Assembly (NCBI GenBank): GCA_001662425.1
Contig: BDDC01001656.1
Location: 808 to 22,193, forward strand
Length of the DNA: 21,386 nt
Source: Chlamydomonas sphaeroides
Taxonomy: Eukaryota > Chlorophyta > Chlorophyceae > Chlamydomonadales > Chlamydomonadaceae
Reading direction: 5' to 3'
The notes beneath the pieces are model-generated. The model saw only the letters and a program-made list of their open reading frames with translations. It was not told the DNA's origin and ran no database searches. The position numbers were made by a program, and so were the translations under genes. Of this stretch, positions 9,873-20,590 are shown one piece after another; the stretch's first letter is position 1, and each line of letters begins with the position of its first letter.

Positions 9873-10954
9873 TGAACGGCGCACACCTCAGTACCGGCAC
9901 GGCACACGCACTGCCTCACGACATGCTGCAAAAGGCCTCTGGGCTCGGCTTGCGCGGGCGGACACAACGTGTGTCCCCCGCGGCCGGCGGCCACAGGGCA
10001 GAGTGTCAGTGGACGCACCTGGTAGTGGTAGTGTCGACCTACTCGTCCGGCTCACCCGGCCGGACTGCGCGCCGGGTGACAATATGCAGGCGTGCTGAAG
10101 ACAGCAGCACGCGGCTCACTACTGCACTGAAGCTGTGGCCGCGCAGCGCCAAAGGGGCACACACCTCTACCATAAGGTCGAGTGTGCTGCGGAGCGGACC
10201 ACATGGGAGCGTCACGCAGCCCGCGACAGCCCCGGCCCCCGCCCCTCGCGCCACTCCGGCCCCCGCGGCGCCCAATTAGGGCCCAACCTCAGCAACCCAG
10301 CCTCCTGGTTCTCGTGGGCGACAACGCCCGACCTCGGCCGCCTGCCGGTCGGGGCCTCGTTCGTAGCGGGGCGCGCATCACAGCAACACCCCCGCCTCGC
10401 GCCGCGCGGGGGCAACGCGTCTCTCCGCTGCGGGAGCTACCCGGGGCTGCGCCCAGGTGCTCCAACCCGCACCCGCGGCAATGGCGTGAGCGGTGGCCAA
10501 TGCAGCCAACCCTGGGCCCATGAATCGCCGACGGGCCAACCCACAAACGGCACCCGCCCCCAACCCATCAGCAAAACAAAAAGCGCCACGTAAACTTGGC
10601 CTCCAGTGCCCTTGTGCGCGGGGCTGGCAACCCAGCCTTTCCGGCGGCTAGTTCCCCACCGACACAATACCTGCGCCCCACAACACTGACAATACTGCGC
10701 ACAGCCCAAACCTGCAGCCCATCCCAGCCCTCATCGCACCCTCTCTCCCGAACCTTGCTGGCCTCGTCGCCTCGCCCCAGCTGCCAGCGAGCAGCTCGGC
10801 GCCCGCTCATGTACGGTGCTCTCCGCCTCCCTCCCCACGCCCGGCACACGGCCGCTCCTACTCACTCACTACGCCCCTGCTCCCAAGCCTCGCCGCATCT
10901 CCACCCCCGCGCCCGCTTCGGCTGCTCTGAAGCCCCAACATACCCATGCGCCCC

Positions 10955-13900
10955 TCACTGGCCGGGGCGGACGCCCGTGCTCGCCGCCACGCTGGCCTGC
11001 TGCTCGGGCGTCAGCGGCACCGCCACCGGGATGGGCACCGCCACCGGAATCGGCACCGCCATGGCGCCACTGCCGGCCGCCGCCACACGGTCCACCGTGC
11101 CGGGCCGCTTCTGGTCGGGCGAGTTCATGTCGTCCTCGCGCGGGCTGGCGCCGCCGGGGCCCGCCTGCCCCGCCGCCAGCTGGCCGCCGCCGCCGTGCTG
11201 CTGCAGCTGCTGCAGCTCCTGCTGCTTGGCGGCGTACAGGTCAGGCAGCGCCGCCAGCGTGCTGCTCAGGCTGGCGCCGCCGCCGCCCGAGCCGGGCAGC
11301 GGCCCGGCGGCGGCGCCACCGGGCTCGCCGCCGGCGCCGGCGCCGGCGTGCGTGGGGCTGTCTGGGTAGGAGCCGCGGCGCAGGCCGCGGCCGCCGCGGC
11401 GGGCCTTGCCAGCGGAGAAGCGGCTGGGCGAGACGAGCGGGTCGCCGGCGGAGACCAGGCCGCCCGTGGGAGAGCCGTGCGCGGGCAGCAGCGGCGGCAC
11501 GTCCTCGCCGTTGGCACGCGAGGCGGCGTCGCGCCCGCCGTCGGCGCTGCCCGCGCTGCCGGGAGCGGGTGCCAGGGGCGTGAGGGCCTGTAGGGGCGGC
11601 AAACGGACAGGGGCGGCTGGCTCATGGCAGACCGCGAGCACGTCAAAGCTCTAGGCGTGACGTAAGGGTAGCTGTAGGGCCCCAACATGGGGGAGCTCTG
11701 TGGGCTTCTTATCACCACAAGTGCCGCGCACCTGGTCCGGTCCCGGCATCTTGACGGGGCGCTTGGGGGTGCGGTTGGCCAGCGCGCGCTCCGCAGCGGC
11801 CATGGCCACCACCTCGCCCGCGTCCGCCCCCAGGTCGTCGTCCGCCGAGGACAGCGCGGCGCCCTCGCCGCCACCACCAGCCGCCGCCGCGGCCGCCGCT
11901 GGCCCGCCGTTCTGGCCTACGCGTGCGACCACACAGCGCAGGACAGCAGTGGCATTTGGGTTGGGGAGGGGCCCGCACAGTACGGCACGGCCACACCGCT
12001 GCGATCAAGCACATCTTCCGGCCGCCACGCACCTCCATTGCTGCGGCCGCCGTTGCCGCCGCGGCCACCGGCCTGGCCTGCCTCGCCGCCGGCGCCCTGC
12101 TGCGGCGGCCCCCCGATGCTGAGCTGCGCCATGCCCGACACCATGCCCGCGGCGTTGGGGTCGCGCGTCATGAAGGGCGCCGACCAGGGCTGGGCCAGCG
12201 GGTTGAGGCGCGAGGGGCTGGGGGGCACCATGCCGCCGCTGCCGCCCGAGCCGGCGCTGCGGCGCGTGGGCGAGCCTGCGTGCGGGATGCGAGGGCGCGG
12301 AGGGCGGAGGCTCGAGGACGGGAGCCTGCGGAGGGCGTGCTGTCCGGTTGCTGATCAACGTGGTGGTGCTGATGCATGCTCCGCTGAGCTCCTGCGCCGT
12401 GTCGAGGTGGTGGCCCGGCACCCGGCCGCGTCCCCTCACCCGGCATGAAGCTCTGGCTGGGCGACAGGGGCGCGCCCGGCAGCGGCGCGCCAAAGTAGAA
12501 GCCACCGGGCATGCCTGCGGGCGGCGGGGCCGCGAGCCGTGGGGTGGTGGGGATCGGCAGGCGCAGCGGGCTGCCGCGCGAGGAGTGCGGCGCAGCGGTC
12601 AGTCGCGCGTAGAGGATGACGCGGCAATGGCGGTGAGCTGGCGATACCGACGGCCGGGGCCTCACCGGCGATGACACCCAGTTGCGCCATGAAAGCAGCT
12701 TGCTGCGAGGGACGAGCGTGGGGCAGGACTACATGTTGCGGCAAACTTTGCGTGCGCCAGCGCACCGACATAGAAGCCAGGCTTGGGACACGGCGTCCAA
12801 CCTCTGCACGTCCGATCCTCCGTCTCACCTGCAGGTCCATGGGCATGTACCCGGCCGAGGCGCCGCCCAGTGACATGTCCAGCGGCATCAGGCTGCCCGC
12901 GGGCAGGTACCTGGCGGGGGCAGGTACCGCGGCAGCGCGGTCGAGGGGGAACGAGGAGGAGTGCAGCGGTACCGCCGCACGGGAACCATGTTCGGCCAGG
13001 TGCAGGCAGCCCCACTCCCCAGCGCGCTTCCGCAGCGCAGCACCCGAGCCCAGCAGCACCCGACCAGCCGCCAGCCGCCCTCCTGCCCTCACCCTCCGGT
13101 CTTGACCATGTAGTCGGTGATGGCCGCCATGTCCATGCCCGGCGGCATACCCAGCACGCCGCCCGGCAGCATCATGGGCGGGCTGCCCGGCGGCATGGGC
13201 AGCGGCGCCATGGTGGCGCCCATGGCGCCCAGGGAGGCCGGGTCCAGGTGACCCATGGGACCCATGGTCATGTACGGCATCATCCCAGCGGAGGAGCCGC
13301 CGCCGCCGCCGCCACCCATGCCGGAGCCGCCGCCGGAGGTGGGCACGGCGCCGTAGCCGGCCGGCGCGCCGCCGCCGCTGCCGGGCGCGGCCGGCGGCTT
13401 GGCGGCGCCGTTGTGGCCGCCACCGCCGCTGCCGCCGTGCATGCGGCTGCTGCCGTACGGTGGCGATCCGGAAGAGCCGCCGCCGCTGTGGTCGTAGCCT
13501 GCGGGTGGCGGGGCACGGGGGTGGTCGGGCTCTCACCCATCAACGGAGGGCCCCGCCTCACGCAAGCAGCCGAGAGCCGACTCCCCTGGCTGCAGCCCGC
13601 CGCCTGGCTGCCCGCCGCACCCGCATCAAGCACCTCAGGCCTGGCTGTCCGCCGCACGCTCACCCCTGTGTCCTCCGTAGGGCGCCCCTCCGTAGGCCAT
13701 CTCCATGGGCGGCCCCCGCATGGCCACGGGCGAGGCGGGCAGCGGCACCAGGTAGGCACCGCCCGCGTAGCCCTCGGGGCCCATCTGGCCGTAGCCGGAG
13801 GAGGGCGCGTAGGAGGCGCCGCCGCCGCTGCCGTAGCCGCCGCCGCCGCTGGGCGGGGAGTAGCTGTACTCGTCGCGGCCGGGCCTGCGCGGTAGGGGCG

Positions 13901-16693
13901 GGCCGGGGCCGCAGGACAAGGGAGATGTGGAAGGCACGGCACGGGACCACAACGGGGCGTGAGGACGTGGGGGCATGTTTAAACGGCCCCCCCCCGGCGC
14001 CCCAAGCCAGGCCCAGGCCCCACGTGCCACTACGCCCCGAGGCGCACCTGCCAAAGGCCATGTGGCTCATGCGCTCGCGGTCGCGTTCCGACTGGCCCTT
14101 GAGCGCCGCGGCGCACGGCACCACGGAGCGCGGCGGCGGCTGGTAGCAGAAGTCGACGCCCAGCACGCGCTGCTGGCGGGGCACGGCCTGGCCTGCGTGC
14201 GGTGTGTGGGTAAGCGGCACGCCGAGGCAGTGGAGGGCAGTGCAGGGCAGTGGAGGGCAGTGGAGGGCCGCGGACGCACTGCCGCCGCCCACGAGGCATC
14301 CGCCACCCGGCCTACTGCCATCGGAGATTGCTCACTGCGCCAACCCTGCTGCTGCCACCGTAGCTCTGCCCTGACGGCGGTCCCAAGCCCTGCCCTGCCC
14401 TGCCCTGAAGGCGGTCACAGCCAGGGCCTGCCCCGACGTCGAACGCAAGCCCGGTCCCACCCTGACGACGGTCCCAAGCCCGGCCCTACCCTGGTAGCGC
14501 CCCTCGCACAGGTCCTTGTAGCGGTCCACTGCCGCCACGATGACGTTGACTGCCTTGAGCACGCACTCCTCCTCGCCCTCCACCACCACCATGCGGCAGG
14601 GCCGCTTGGGGCCGGGAGCGCCGCCGCCGCCGCTGCCCATCAGCTGCTGCGCGGTGCGGTTCTCGGTCCAGCTCTTGACGTCGGCGCCTGTGACGCGCAT
14701 GATCTCGCGCACGCTGCTGCCGCTGGGGCCTGCGGGAACGGGGTTGCCAGCGCGCAAAGCCGAGTAGGCTGCGGGTTTAAAGCACCGACTCGGGCTGCGG
14801 ACTGAGGCTGCGGGCTGTGGGGCTAGGAGCTGAGCCCGTACGTGCAAGCTGTTGGGAGTGCGGGGCCTACCGATGACAAAGCCAGCGGCCAGGAGGGTGA
14901 TGCGCAGGACCATGCTGCGGGCCGGCAGAGGTGCGGCAGGATGAGGTTGACGAGTCAAGGTGCGATGCAAGTAGAGGTGCCGCTTTCGCGGCCGACCCAC
15001 ATCGGCCTGCGCACTGCGAGCCCCCCCCCCCGCGCCGACCCACATGGACCACGTTGCCCCTGGCTCCTAGCTTTCCACAACAGCGGTTCCTTGCCTTGCA
15101 CGACAGCGTTGGCCTCGTTCGCCTACAGCCCATCACCACCGGCCTCACTCACCCCGACGCCGTCTTGTCGGCGTTGACGATGCCCTGCTCCTCGTTCTCG
15201 GTGCCCTCGCCGGGGCGCCGCGGGCCTGGGGAGGGAGCCGCCGGGGCGTTCCCGCAAGGTCGTGCAGCGCCGTATGAGGGCGGGGACTGCTATCTTCGTT
15301 CCTGCTACCCTCAGCCGACTCTGCCTACTAACCTGGCCCGCCCACCCCGACCCCGACCCTGACTTACCGCTGGGCTGCACCCATTTGGGGTCGCGCTCGT
15401 GCGGGTGCAGGTGCGCGCCGCGGTACACACCCGCCCGGCCCTCAGCGCCGCCGTGTGAAGCCGAATAGACAGGGCGCGTGCCGGCCTGCGGCGGGCCAGC
15501 AGCCGGGCCTTGCCAACAAGCCCGCCTGCACGACCGCCCGCAAGCTCCAGCTAGGTGCACCGCCCGGCACTACACTTCTCTCGTCGCACGTAAACCGCAA
15601 GGCCTGACCCACATGACCGCTATCCCGCGTGCTGAAAACCCAGCTACCCCACCCCGGCTGCCCAAGGCCCCAGGCCCCTCTTGTCTCACCAGCTTGTGGC
15701 GGTTGATGAAGTCCACCATGTGGGTCAGGCTGCCGGGGTGGCTCTCGCCCACGTCAGCCAGGTCCGCAGCAGCGCCCACGCTCCGCGGGCCGCCGCCACC
15801 GCTGCCGCCGGGCGGGCCCTGCGACGTGTAGCTGGCAGCGCTACCGCGGCGCTCGCGCGGCGCGTAGCTCGGGTAGTGACCCGGCGGCGCGCCGTAGGCG
15901 TGCGGCGGCGGCGCGCCGTAGGAGGGCGGCGAGTACTCGGCGGGCGGCGGGGGCCCGTAGGGGTAGGGCTCGGGCGCGGCGCCGGCGGCGGGCGGGGCGG
16001 CGTCGCGCGGATGGGGAAGGTGGCCGTGTGAGACGGAGGGCGGCCGCGGCGGGCGGTGCATGTCGGCGTGGGGCATTCCGCCAGCGGGCTCCGGGTAGCC
16101 GTGGGGCGCGTGGGCCGCGGCGGGCTCCGGGAAGTAGGGCGGCGGCTGGGCCGCGCCGTAGGGCTGCTGCGGCGGGGCCTGCTGGGGCTGGGGTGGCTGC
16201 GCAGCTGGTGGAGCATAGGCGGGCTGCGCCGCGGGCTGGGCGGCCGGTGGTGGCGCCATCGGCGGGGCGGGGCCACGGGCGTGCTCCACGGAGTTGGAGC
16301 GGGCGGCCGCGGCCGCGGCGGCATGTGCGGCGGTTGCGGAGGCCTGGGCGCTGGTCGGCTTGAAGGCGGGGGCGTTGACGTCCAGGGCCGGGGAGCCGGA
16401 GCGCGTCCTGGCGGGGGCGGAAGGGACGAGGCACAGCAGCCAGTGTGGATGCTCCTCTCTCTACCGCGCTCCTGCGTGCCCAGCTGCGATGCCGCCAGCA
16501 GCACGTTGCGTTTGCAGCAAGCCCTGGGCAGCGGGCCGCGCGCGCGGTGCCAGTCCGCGTCCGCGTCCGCGACAACGGCGCAAAGGCGGCCGCACCTCGG
16601 CGGGAGCATCCCGTTGACGCCGCCTTGTGGCTGCTGACCATGCTGGTCCTGAGGCTGCTGCTCGTAGCCATTGCTGGGAGGCGGAGCCGCCAT
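10955..16693 (-). CDS. KH-domain RNA-binding protein, 1105 aa, 15 exons
   Basis: Exons from start to stop: 16693-16596, 16407-15690, 15485-15368, 15225-15153, 14914-14871, 14729-14490, 14192-14048, 13884-13664, 13498-13093, 12910-12829, 12702-12666 (37 nt), 12514-12440, 12275-12033, 11916-11732, 11587-10955 (TGA). All 14 introns (116-297 bp) are GT-AG and phase-consistent. The ATG at 16691-16693 has A at -3 and G at +4; an in-frame TGA lies 39 nt upstream. One type I KH domain spans about residues 337-424: LRITLLAAGFVIG, the GPSG loop (351-354), SVREIMRVTGADV, then CRMVVVEGEEECVLKAVNVI. The loop between the beta strands is Gly-rich. The flanks are disordered: Pro/Ala/Gln/Tyr-rich (33-272), Gly/Tyr/Met/Pro-rich (480-690), an RGG-like basic patch (956-967) and a Gln-rich helix (about 1004-1025). 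KH domains bind short single-stranded RNA, so a post-transcriptional role is likely; I cannot assign a specific orthologue. Confidence 0.85.
11019..11060 (-). repeat. 18-bp tandem repeat in the last KH-gene exon
   Basis: ACCGCCACCGGGATGGGC (11019-11036) is followed by ACCGCCACCGGAATCGGC (11037-11054) and the start of a third copy. In the protein this gives the repeated AVPIPV motif near the C terminus (residues about 1071-1085). Confidence 0.7.
14226..14268 (-). repeat. 10-bp tandem repeat in a KH-gene intron
   Basis: Four copies of GGCAGTGGAG (the second has C for G at one place) plus a partial fifth, inside the 297-bp intron 14193-14489, the longest of this gene. Confidence 0.8.
14370..14488 (-). 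repeat. Imperfect 29-bp direct repeat in the same KH-gene intron
   Basis: The unit beginning CCTGACGGCGGTCCCAAGCC (14370-14398) recurs with a few changes at 14460-14488, just before the donor site of the preceding exon. A partial relative starts near 14404. With the neighbouring 10-bp repeat it accounts for most of this intron. Confidence 0.65.
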
Positions 16694-17335
16694 TCTTGCC
16701 GCGGCGGGGGGTGTCGGAGAAGTCTCAACTCAACTCGGGGCCAGCAGTAGCCGCTCCCTCAGGGGTCGGATCCAGCTCGCGGGCTGTTCAGGCAGTCTCA
16801 GCCGAGCCTGTGGACAGCCGGTACGGCTCCAGTCAACGCGGGAAACTCGGGGACAAGGTTGCGGCTGGGCCAGCGCCTCTCGCACCTGGGCTGCTCGCAC
16901 GTGGGCGCAAACAGCAGCAACGACCCGCGGACGCCGGCCAGATCAACTCGGCAAACGCCGGCAGTGCGGACAACGAGAGCGGCGCGCAGTTTTGCGCAGA
17001 CAGGGACCCGCGGCCAACCAGTGCAACGTATCAAGTAGAAGGCCTAGAGCCTGGCGAGCAACTTGAGCAACGGCGCATAGACGGCGGGAGGCGCGACCGA
17101 CTTGCCTTTTAGCGGGGGCATCGGGCACGCGTCGCAGTCCAAGGACAGCGATGGGAGCTGGGCTCGAGCGTGGTGAGTGTCCGCGTGGGAGTAGCCCGCT
17201 CGGCGAGACAATGGCGGCACACGATGCGACTGGTCCCGGGGCCACAATCGGGGACGAAGGTGGCCCATGGGTCCTGGAATTCGACAGTGGTCTCTTCACC
17301 TTTCGGCCACACATATACTTCACCTCAGTGCAAAA
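16694..17335. promoter_or_regulatory. Divergent (possibly bidirectional) promoter between the KH gene and CCB1
   Basis: 642 bp separate the two start codons and must hold both 5' UTRs and promoters. I see no convincing TATA box at a suitable distance from either ATG; the AT-rich CACATATACTT at 17309-17320 is too close to the CCB1 start. A - strand open stretch at about 17109-17324 has no ATG and is treated as doubtful (see findings). Confidence 0.5.
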
Positions 17336-19180
17336 ATGGCCGCTCCACTCCTCGCTAGCCGCTCTCCGCTCCTGGCCGCGCGCAGCAGCCGCGTCGCACC
17401 ATTCTGCCCGGCGACAACTGCTCGTCGGGCACCATGCCTCGCAGCCTCTCGGCGCCCAGCTGCGGAGCCTGTTGCTTCAGAGCAGCAGGGCAGCGGGGAG
17501 GCTCTGGGTTCGCTCGGCAAGCTGTCCATGCCGGCCCTCTCGGCGCTTCTCTCCTTCGTTGTGGCTGAGGCGCCAGCCGCTGCCCTGGAGGCTACGAACC
17601 CGTTTGCGGGCGTGCAGGCTAATAGCCTGTACGTGACGCTGGCGCTGTTCCTGATGAGTGTTCCAGGTGCGCCGGAGGCTTGCACCGTGTGGCTGGTGTC
17701 GAGTAACCCGCGACCAACATGTTGACCGTCATCATGTTGTTGTCTAGGCATCTGGTCGCTCGTCAAGCGCGCGCCCAGCTCGACAAAGAAGCGCTTGACG
17801 TTCGAGGTCGCTGGGCCGGCGACCGAGGGTGCGATGCCCCTGGACGACCGCGCTCGGCAAATCTTCAGGTACTTCAAGCGGTATAACTACACCGTGAAGG
17901 AGACGGGCGACGTGATTACGTTCGAGGGCATTTACGCCGCGGACAAGGGGCAAGCGGCCGCGCTCGTCTTCTACGTCTTCTGCGGTGAGCCCGCTCACCA
18001 ATACCACAAATTATAGTGCCCTCACGGGCTAGCCAACCAATTGGCCTCCTGCGGTCGCTGCTCGGTGGGGCCCTCTCACGGGGTAGCCGCCCGTCCACTC
18101 AGTCCTCCACCGTGTCTCTGGCCCCCACGCCCCCGCCTTACATGACGTTAGGTCTGGCGAGCGTGGCGCTGGTGCTGTCCATCCTGGTGCCGTCCGTGGG
18201 CAACTGGTGGTACGCCAGCACGGCCATCTCGCCCGCGGCCTATTTCTACTACATGCAGCGGGGCACGCGCACGGAGCAGGTGCGCCAGCGGCCCAACCGC
18301 ACGGCACAGCGTGTCGTGTACTCAAAACAGCAGAATTAACAGCAACAACGGCAGTAAATGTAGCGGTGTCAGTGCCGGGGTATGGGCTGTGCGCCTACGA
18401 CGCGCTGCTTCCTAGGTCCGGCAGGTGCCTGTGAGCCGCCCACGCCGGCTGCCGCCGCCGTGGGTTTGTGAAGGGGCTGGCTACGCCACTGCCGCTGCGG
18501 ACCTGAATGGCGGCGCCGGCTGGCTTTCAGCTGCAGCACTGCCTCTGCCCCTGACCCCGGCAACCCCGGCGCAGCCTCGCTGACGCTGCTCTCCTAGTCC
18601 GCCACCACAAAAGTGTTCCAAACCAGTTCGTTACTCCCTCATAACTACCCCGCCGCCACAGTTCAAGGTGAAGATGGTGACCAGCGACGACGAGAAGACC
18701 ACCGACATTGTGGTGGAGGGTGACAAGGAGGAGATTGAGCGCTTCTGGAAGGTGGGGCCAGGGGGTTCGGCCAGGGCGATGGGGGCTACTGGTGCCCCGG
18801 CTGCCATGCGAGATGCAAGAGCCAGGTGGAGATTCCTCGTTCTGCCGCATGGGGCGCCTTGGAGTCGGGCCCTTGAAAGGCCGAAGAGCAGCTCCGGCGC
18901 AGGGGCGGATTGCACGCCGGGCATGCGGTGCGGGAACTGGTGCCGCCGGCGCGTGCGCTGCGCAGCGCCGCGCATAGTCGGGCTGGCCGGCGGCGTCGCT
19001 AGCTACGGAGTGCAGCGGGCGCGACCCGGCCCGAGGGGATCGAGCCATCTTCCGCCGCTCCGTTGCCCCCGCCTCACCACCCGCCCTCGTCCCCCGCCTC
19101 CATCCTCCCGTCCCGCATCCCCCCAGGAGCTGGGCCTGGTGGAGAAGGGCAAGGTGCTGGTCAAGGGCATGCTTGGGTGA
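17336..19180 (+). CDS. CCB1: CCB1, cofactor assembly of complex C (cytochrome b6 heme c(i) attachment), 279 aa
   Basis: Exons 17336-17666, 17748-17984, 18152-18279, 18662-18751 and 19127-19180 (TGA), with GT-AG introns in phase. The ATG lies in CAAAAATGGC, an excellent algal Kozak context. Residues 1 to about 45 are Ala/Arg/Ser/Pro-rich without acidic residues until about 44, a chloroplast transit peptide. The mature part matches plant CCB1 in order: SLYVTLALFLMSVPGIWSLV (97-116, membrane helix), a stromal-type stretch with DVITFEG (near 165), a helix across the exon junction (179-202, ending ASVALVLSILVP), GNWW and a third helix (about 208-224), then FKVKM, DIVVEGDKEEIE and the C-terminal ELGLVEKGKVLVKGML. 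CCB1 acts with CCB2, CCB3 and CCB4 in system IV, which attaches heme c(i) covalently to cytochrome b6 on the stromal side of the thylakoid. Length is close to the plant protein. Confidence 0.93.
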
Positions 19181-19200
19181 AGCCAGCATGCGGCGGACTG

Positions 19201-19221
19201 GGGCTGAGGGCTGAGGGCTGG
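19201..19221 (+). repeat. Three 7-bp tandem copies just after the CCB1 stop
   Basis: GGGCTGA, GGGCTGA, GGGCTGG lie 20 nt into the presumed CCB1 3' UTR. Simple sequence without evident function. Confidence 0.7.
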
Positions 19222-19741
19222 GAGCCGCGGACCCTGCAGCAGCGTGCTGTGAGGGCCGCGGGAGCGCGAAGGGGCCTGGCAGCAGCGGCGGCTGCGCCAG
19301 CTGAGCAGCAGGAGAGCGCCGATAACTGTGGGCCCGGTGTGGCTGGGGGCCCGCGGCGCAGTTGCCGGCAGCTTGCTTGGCTGCTGCCGGCGAGGCGCGG
19401 GCGCGCATGCCGCACAATGGAGGGCGGCGGCCGGCGCTTTGAGGCGCTTCCTGACAGCTGGTCGTGGCGGCCGGGCAGGGTGCATCTCGGGCACACAATG
19501 CATGAGCGGGGGAAAGGAGAGCGGGGCTGAGCGGAGAGAGGGCGGGGCGTGATATAATCGCACGTTTTGACGCAAACTCTTTGTGGTGCGGCGGGTGAGA
19601 GGCCGGTGAAGGAGCGTGTAGGGACTCGCCAGCGGGGCTAGCGAGGGCCGTTGCGGGCGTGCTGACGCTGGCCAAAGGATGGCCAGGTTTCCCTACGACA
19701 CAATGCGGCATATTGCAGGAGTTTCAACGTCGAAATTGTTT

Positions 19742-19774
19742 GATGACCCCAGGGGAGACTCCCCTGGATGACCC
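19742..19774. mobile_element. Probable hAT transposon footprint or minimal hAT-type element
   Basis: Two perfect 8-bp direct repeats GATGACCC (19742-19749 and 19767-19774) flank CAGGGGAGACTCCCCTG (19750-19766). The middle is a perfect inverted repeat, CAGGGGAG and CTCCCCTG around a single A. An 8-bp target-site duplication and CAGGG-type terminal inverted repeats are hallmarks of the hAT superfamily. Here the two termini are almost directly joined, so no internal sequence or coding capacity remains. Chance is possible but both features fit exactly with no spare bases. Confidence 0.55.
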
Positions 19775-20584
19775 ACGGTCGCCAAGCGCAACATGAGGGC
19801 GCTAGTGTAGATCAAAGGTTCGCCCAATTGGCTGTTGATGGAGCCGCTGCTGCTCAAGGGCAGCGCCCCGATTGGCGCCCTCGGTTACCTCGGTGTGCTC
19901 CGTCGCCATGCATCGCTGCCGCGTACCGGTTGCCACCTGGCTTCCTCACGTGTCGGTTGCACGCAGGCCCGCCCACCCTCCCTCCGACCGGTACCCAACG
20001 CCATGGCAGCATGCATGGCTGCATAGCACATCGCAAAGCTATATATGGCGCCACGGCGCGGACAACAATAGCCCCTCATTCACGACAAATCGCGTGCATG
20101 GTGCAGTGGGGGGGGGACACGCTATGTCACGACACCACTGGCGTCGAGAGCACCGGTGGAAGTATGGAGGAGGCGAACGGAGTCTGGCGAGGCGATCAGC
20201 AAGAGTAGCGCCAGGCGGGTGGGAGAGCCGGTGGCGAGCGAGCCGCATGCCCGGACCACGTCCCAACTCCGAAGTCCGCACGCATGACAGGACCCAGCAC
20301 AAGAACCCACCCAAGTGGGTGGCCGGCAGAGGCGGAGGTGGAGAGGAATGTGCCTGGGTCCAGGCTCAGGACAATCACTGGCGGACCGCGGACGTCGCCG
20401 TGCTGGGGCTGAGTTGGCCGCGAGGGGAGGCCCTGTCGTGCGCCCTGTTGGCTGGCCGGGTGGCCGGACGAAAACCCAGGCGCCAGGGGAAGAGCCTGTC
20501 GTCGCCAGGCCCCCCCCTGGTCGTGGCCCACGCCCTCCCACGCTGCTGGGTTTCGCGACGCGACAGGCCGTACTGCCCGGAAAC

Positions 20585-20590
20585 TATAAA
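20585..20590 (+). promoter_or_regulatory. TATA box candidate for the right-hand gene
   Basis: TATAAA in AAACTATAAACC, 182 nt before the proposed start codon at 20772. It would predict transcription starting near 20615 and a 5' UTR of about 155 nt. An upstream TATATAT at 20040-20046 is much farther away. Confidence 0.4.

Larger units (their letters stand above)
9211..10954. other. Convergent 3'-end region: no coding sequence supported
   Basis: Tail-to-tail region between the + strand fibrocystin-L-like gene and the - strand KH gene. The left part (9211-9508) is the spacer between the two presumed cleavage sites. The right part (about 9509-10954) should be the KH gene's 3' UTR, since the first TGTAA on the - strand after that stop codon is at 9509-9513. 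It contains CA-rich blocks on the + strand (TG-rich in the KH mRNA). Open frames here have Arg/His/Thr-rich noise composition and no recognisable domain. Confidence 0.6.

Noticed and set aside
9500..9875. CA-rich blocks considered as a CRISPR array or telomere-like repeat
   Set aside because: No regular repeat-spacer spacing and no conserved unit; this is ordinary eukaryotic simple sequence.
9506..10279. 257-codon + strand open frame between the two convergent genes
   Set aside because: Its Thr/His/Arg composition reflects CA-rich repeats; no homology is recognised and it overlaps the presumed 3' UTR of the KH gene.
12301..12439. Alternative acceptor CCCTCCGCAG upstream of KH exon 12275-12033
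   Set aside because: It would put the exon in a frame that loses the conserved-looking MVPPSPSRLNPLAQPW sequence and does not join in phase with the next exon.
17267..17335. Upstream in-frame ATG for CCB1 at 17267
   Set aside because: It would add 23 residues without transit-peptide character, while the ATG at 17336 has an ideal Kozak context and begins a typical chloroplast targeting sequence.
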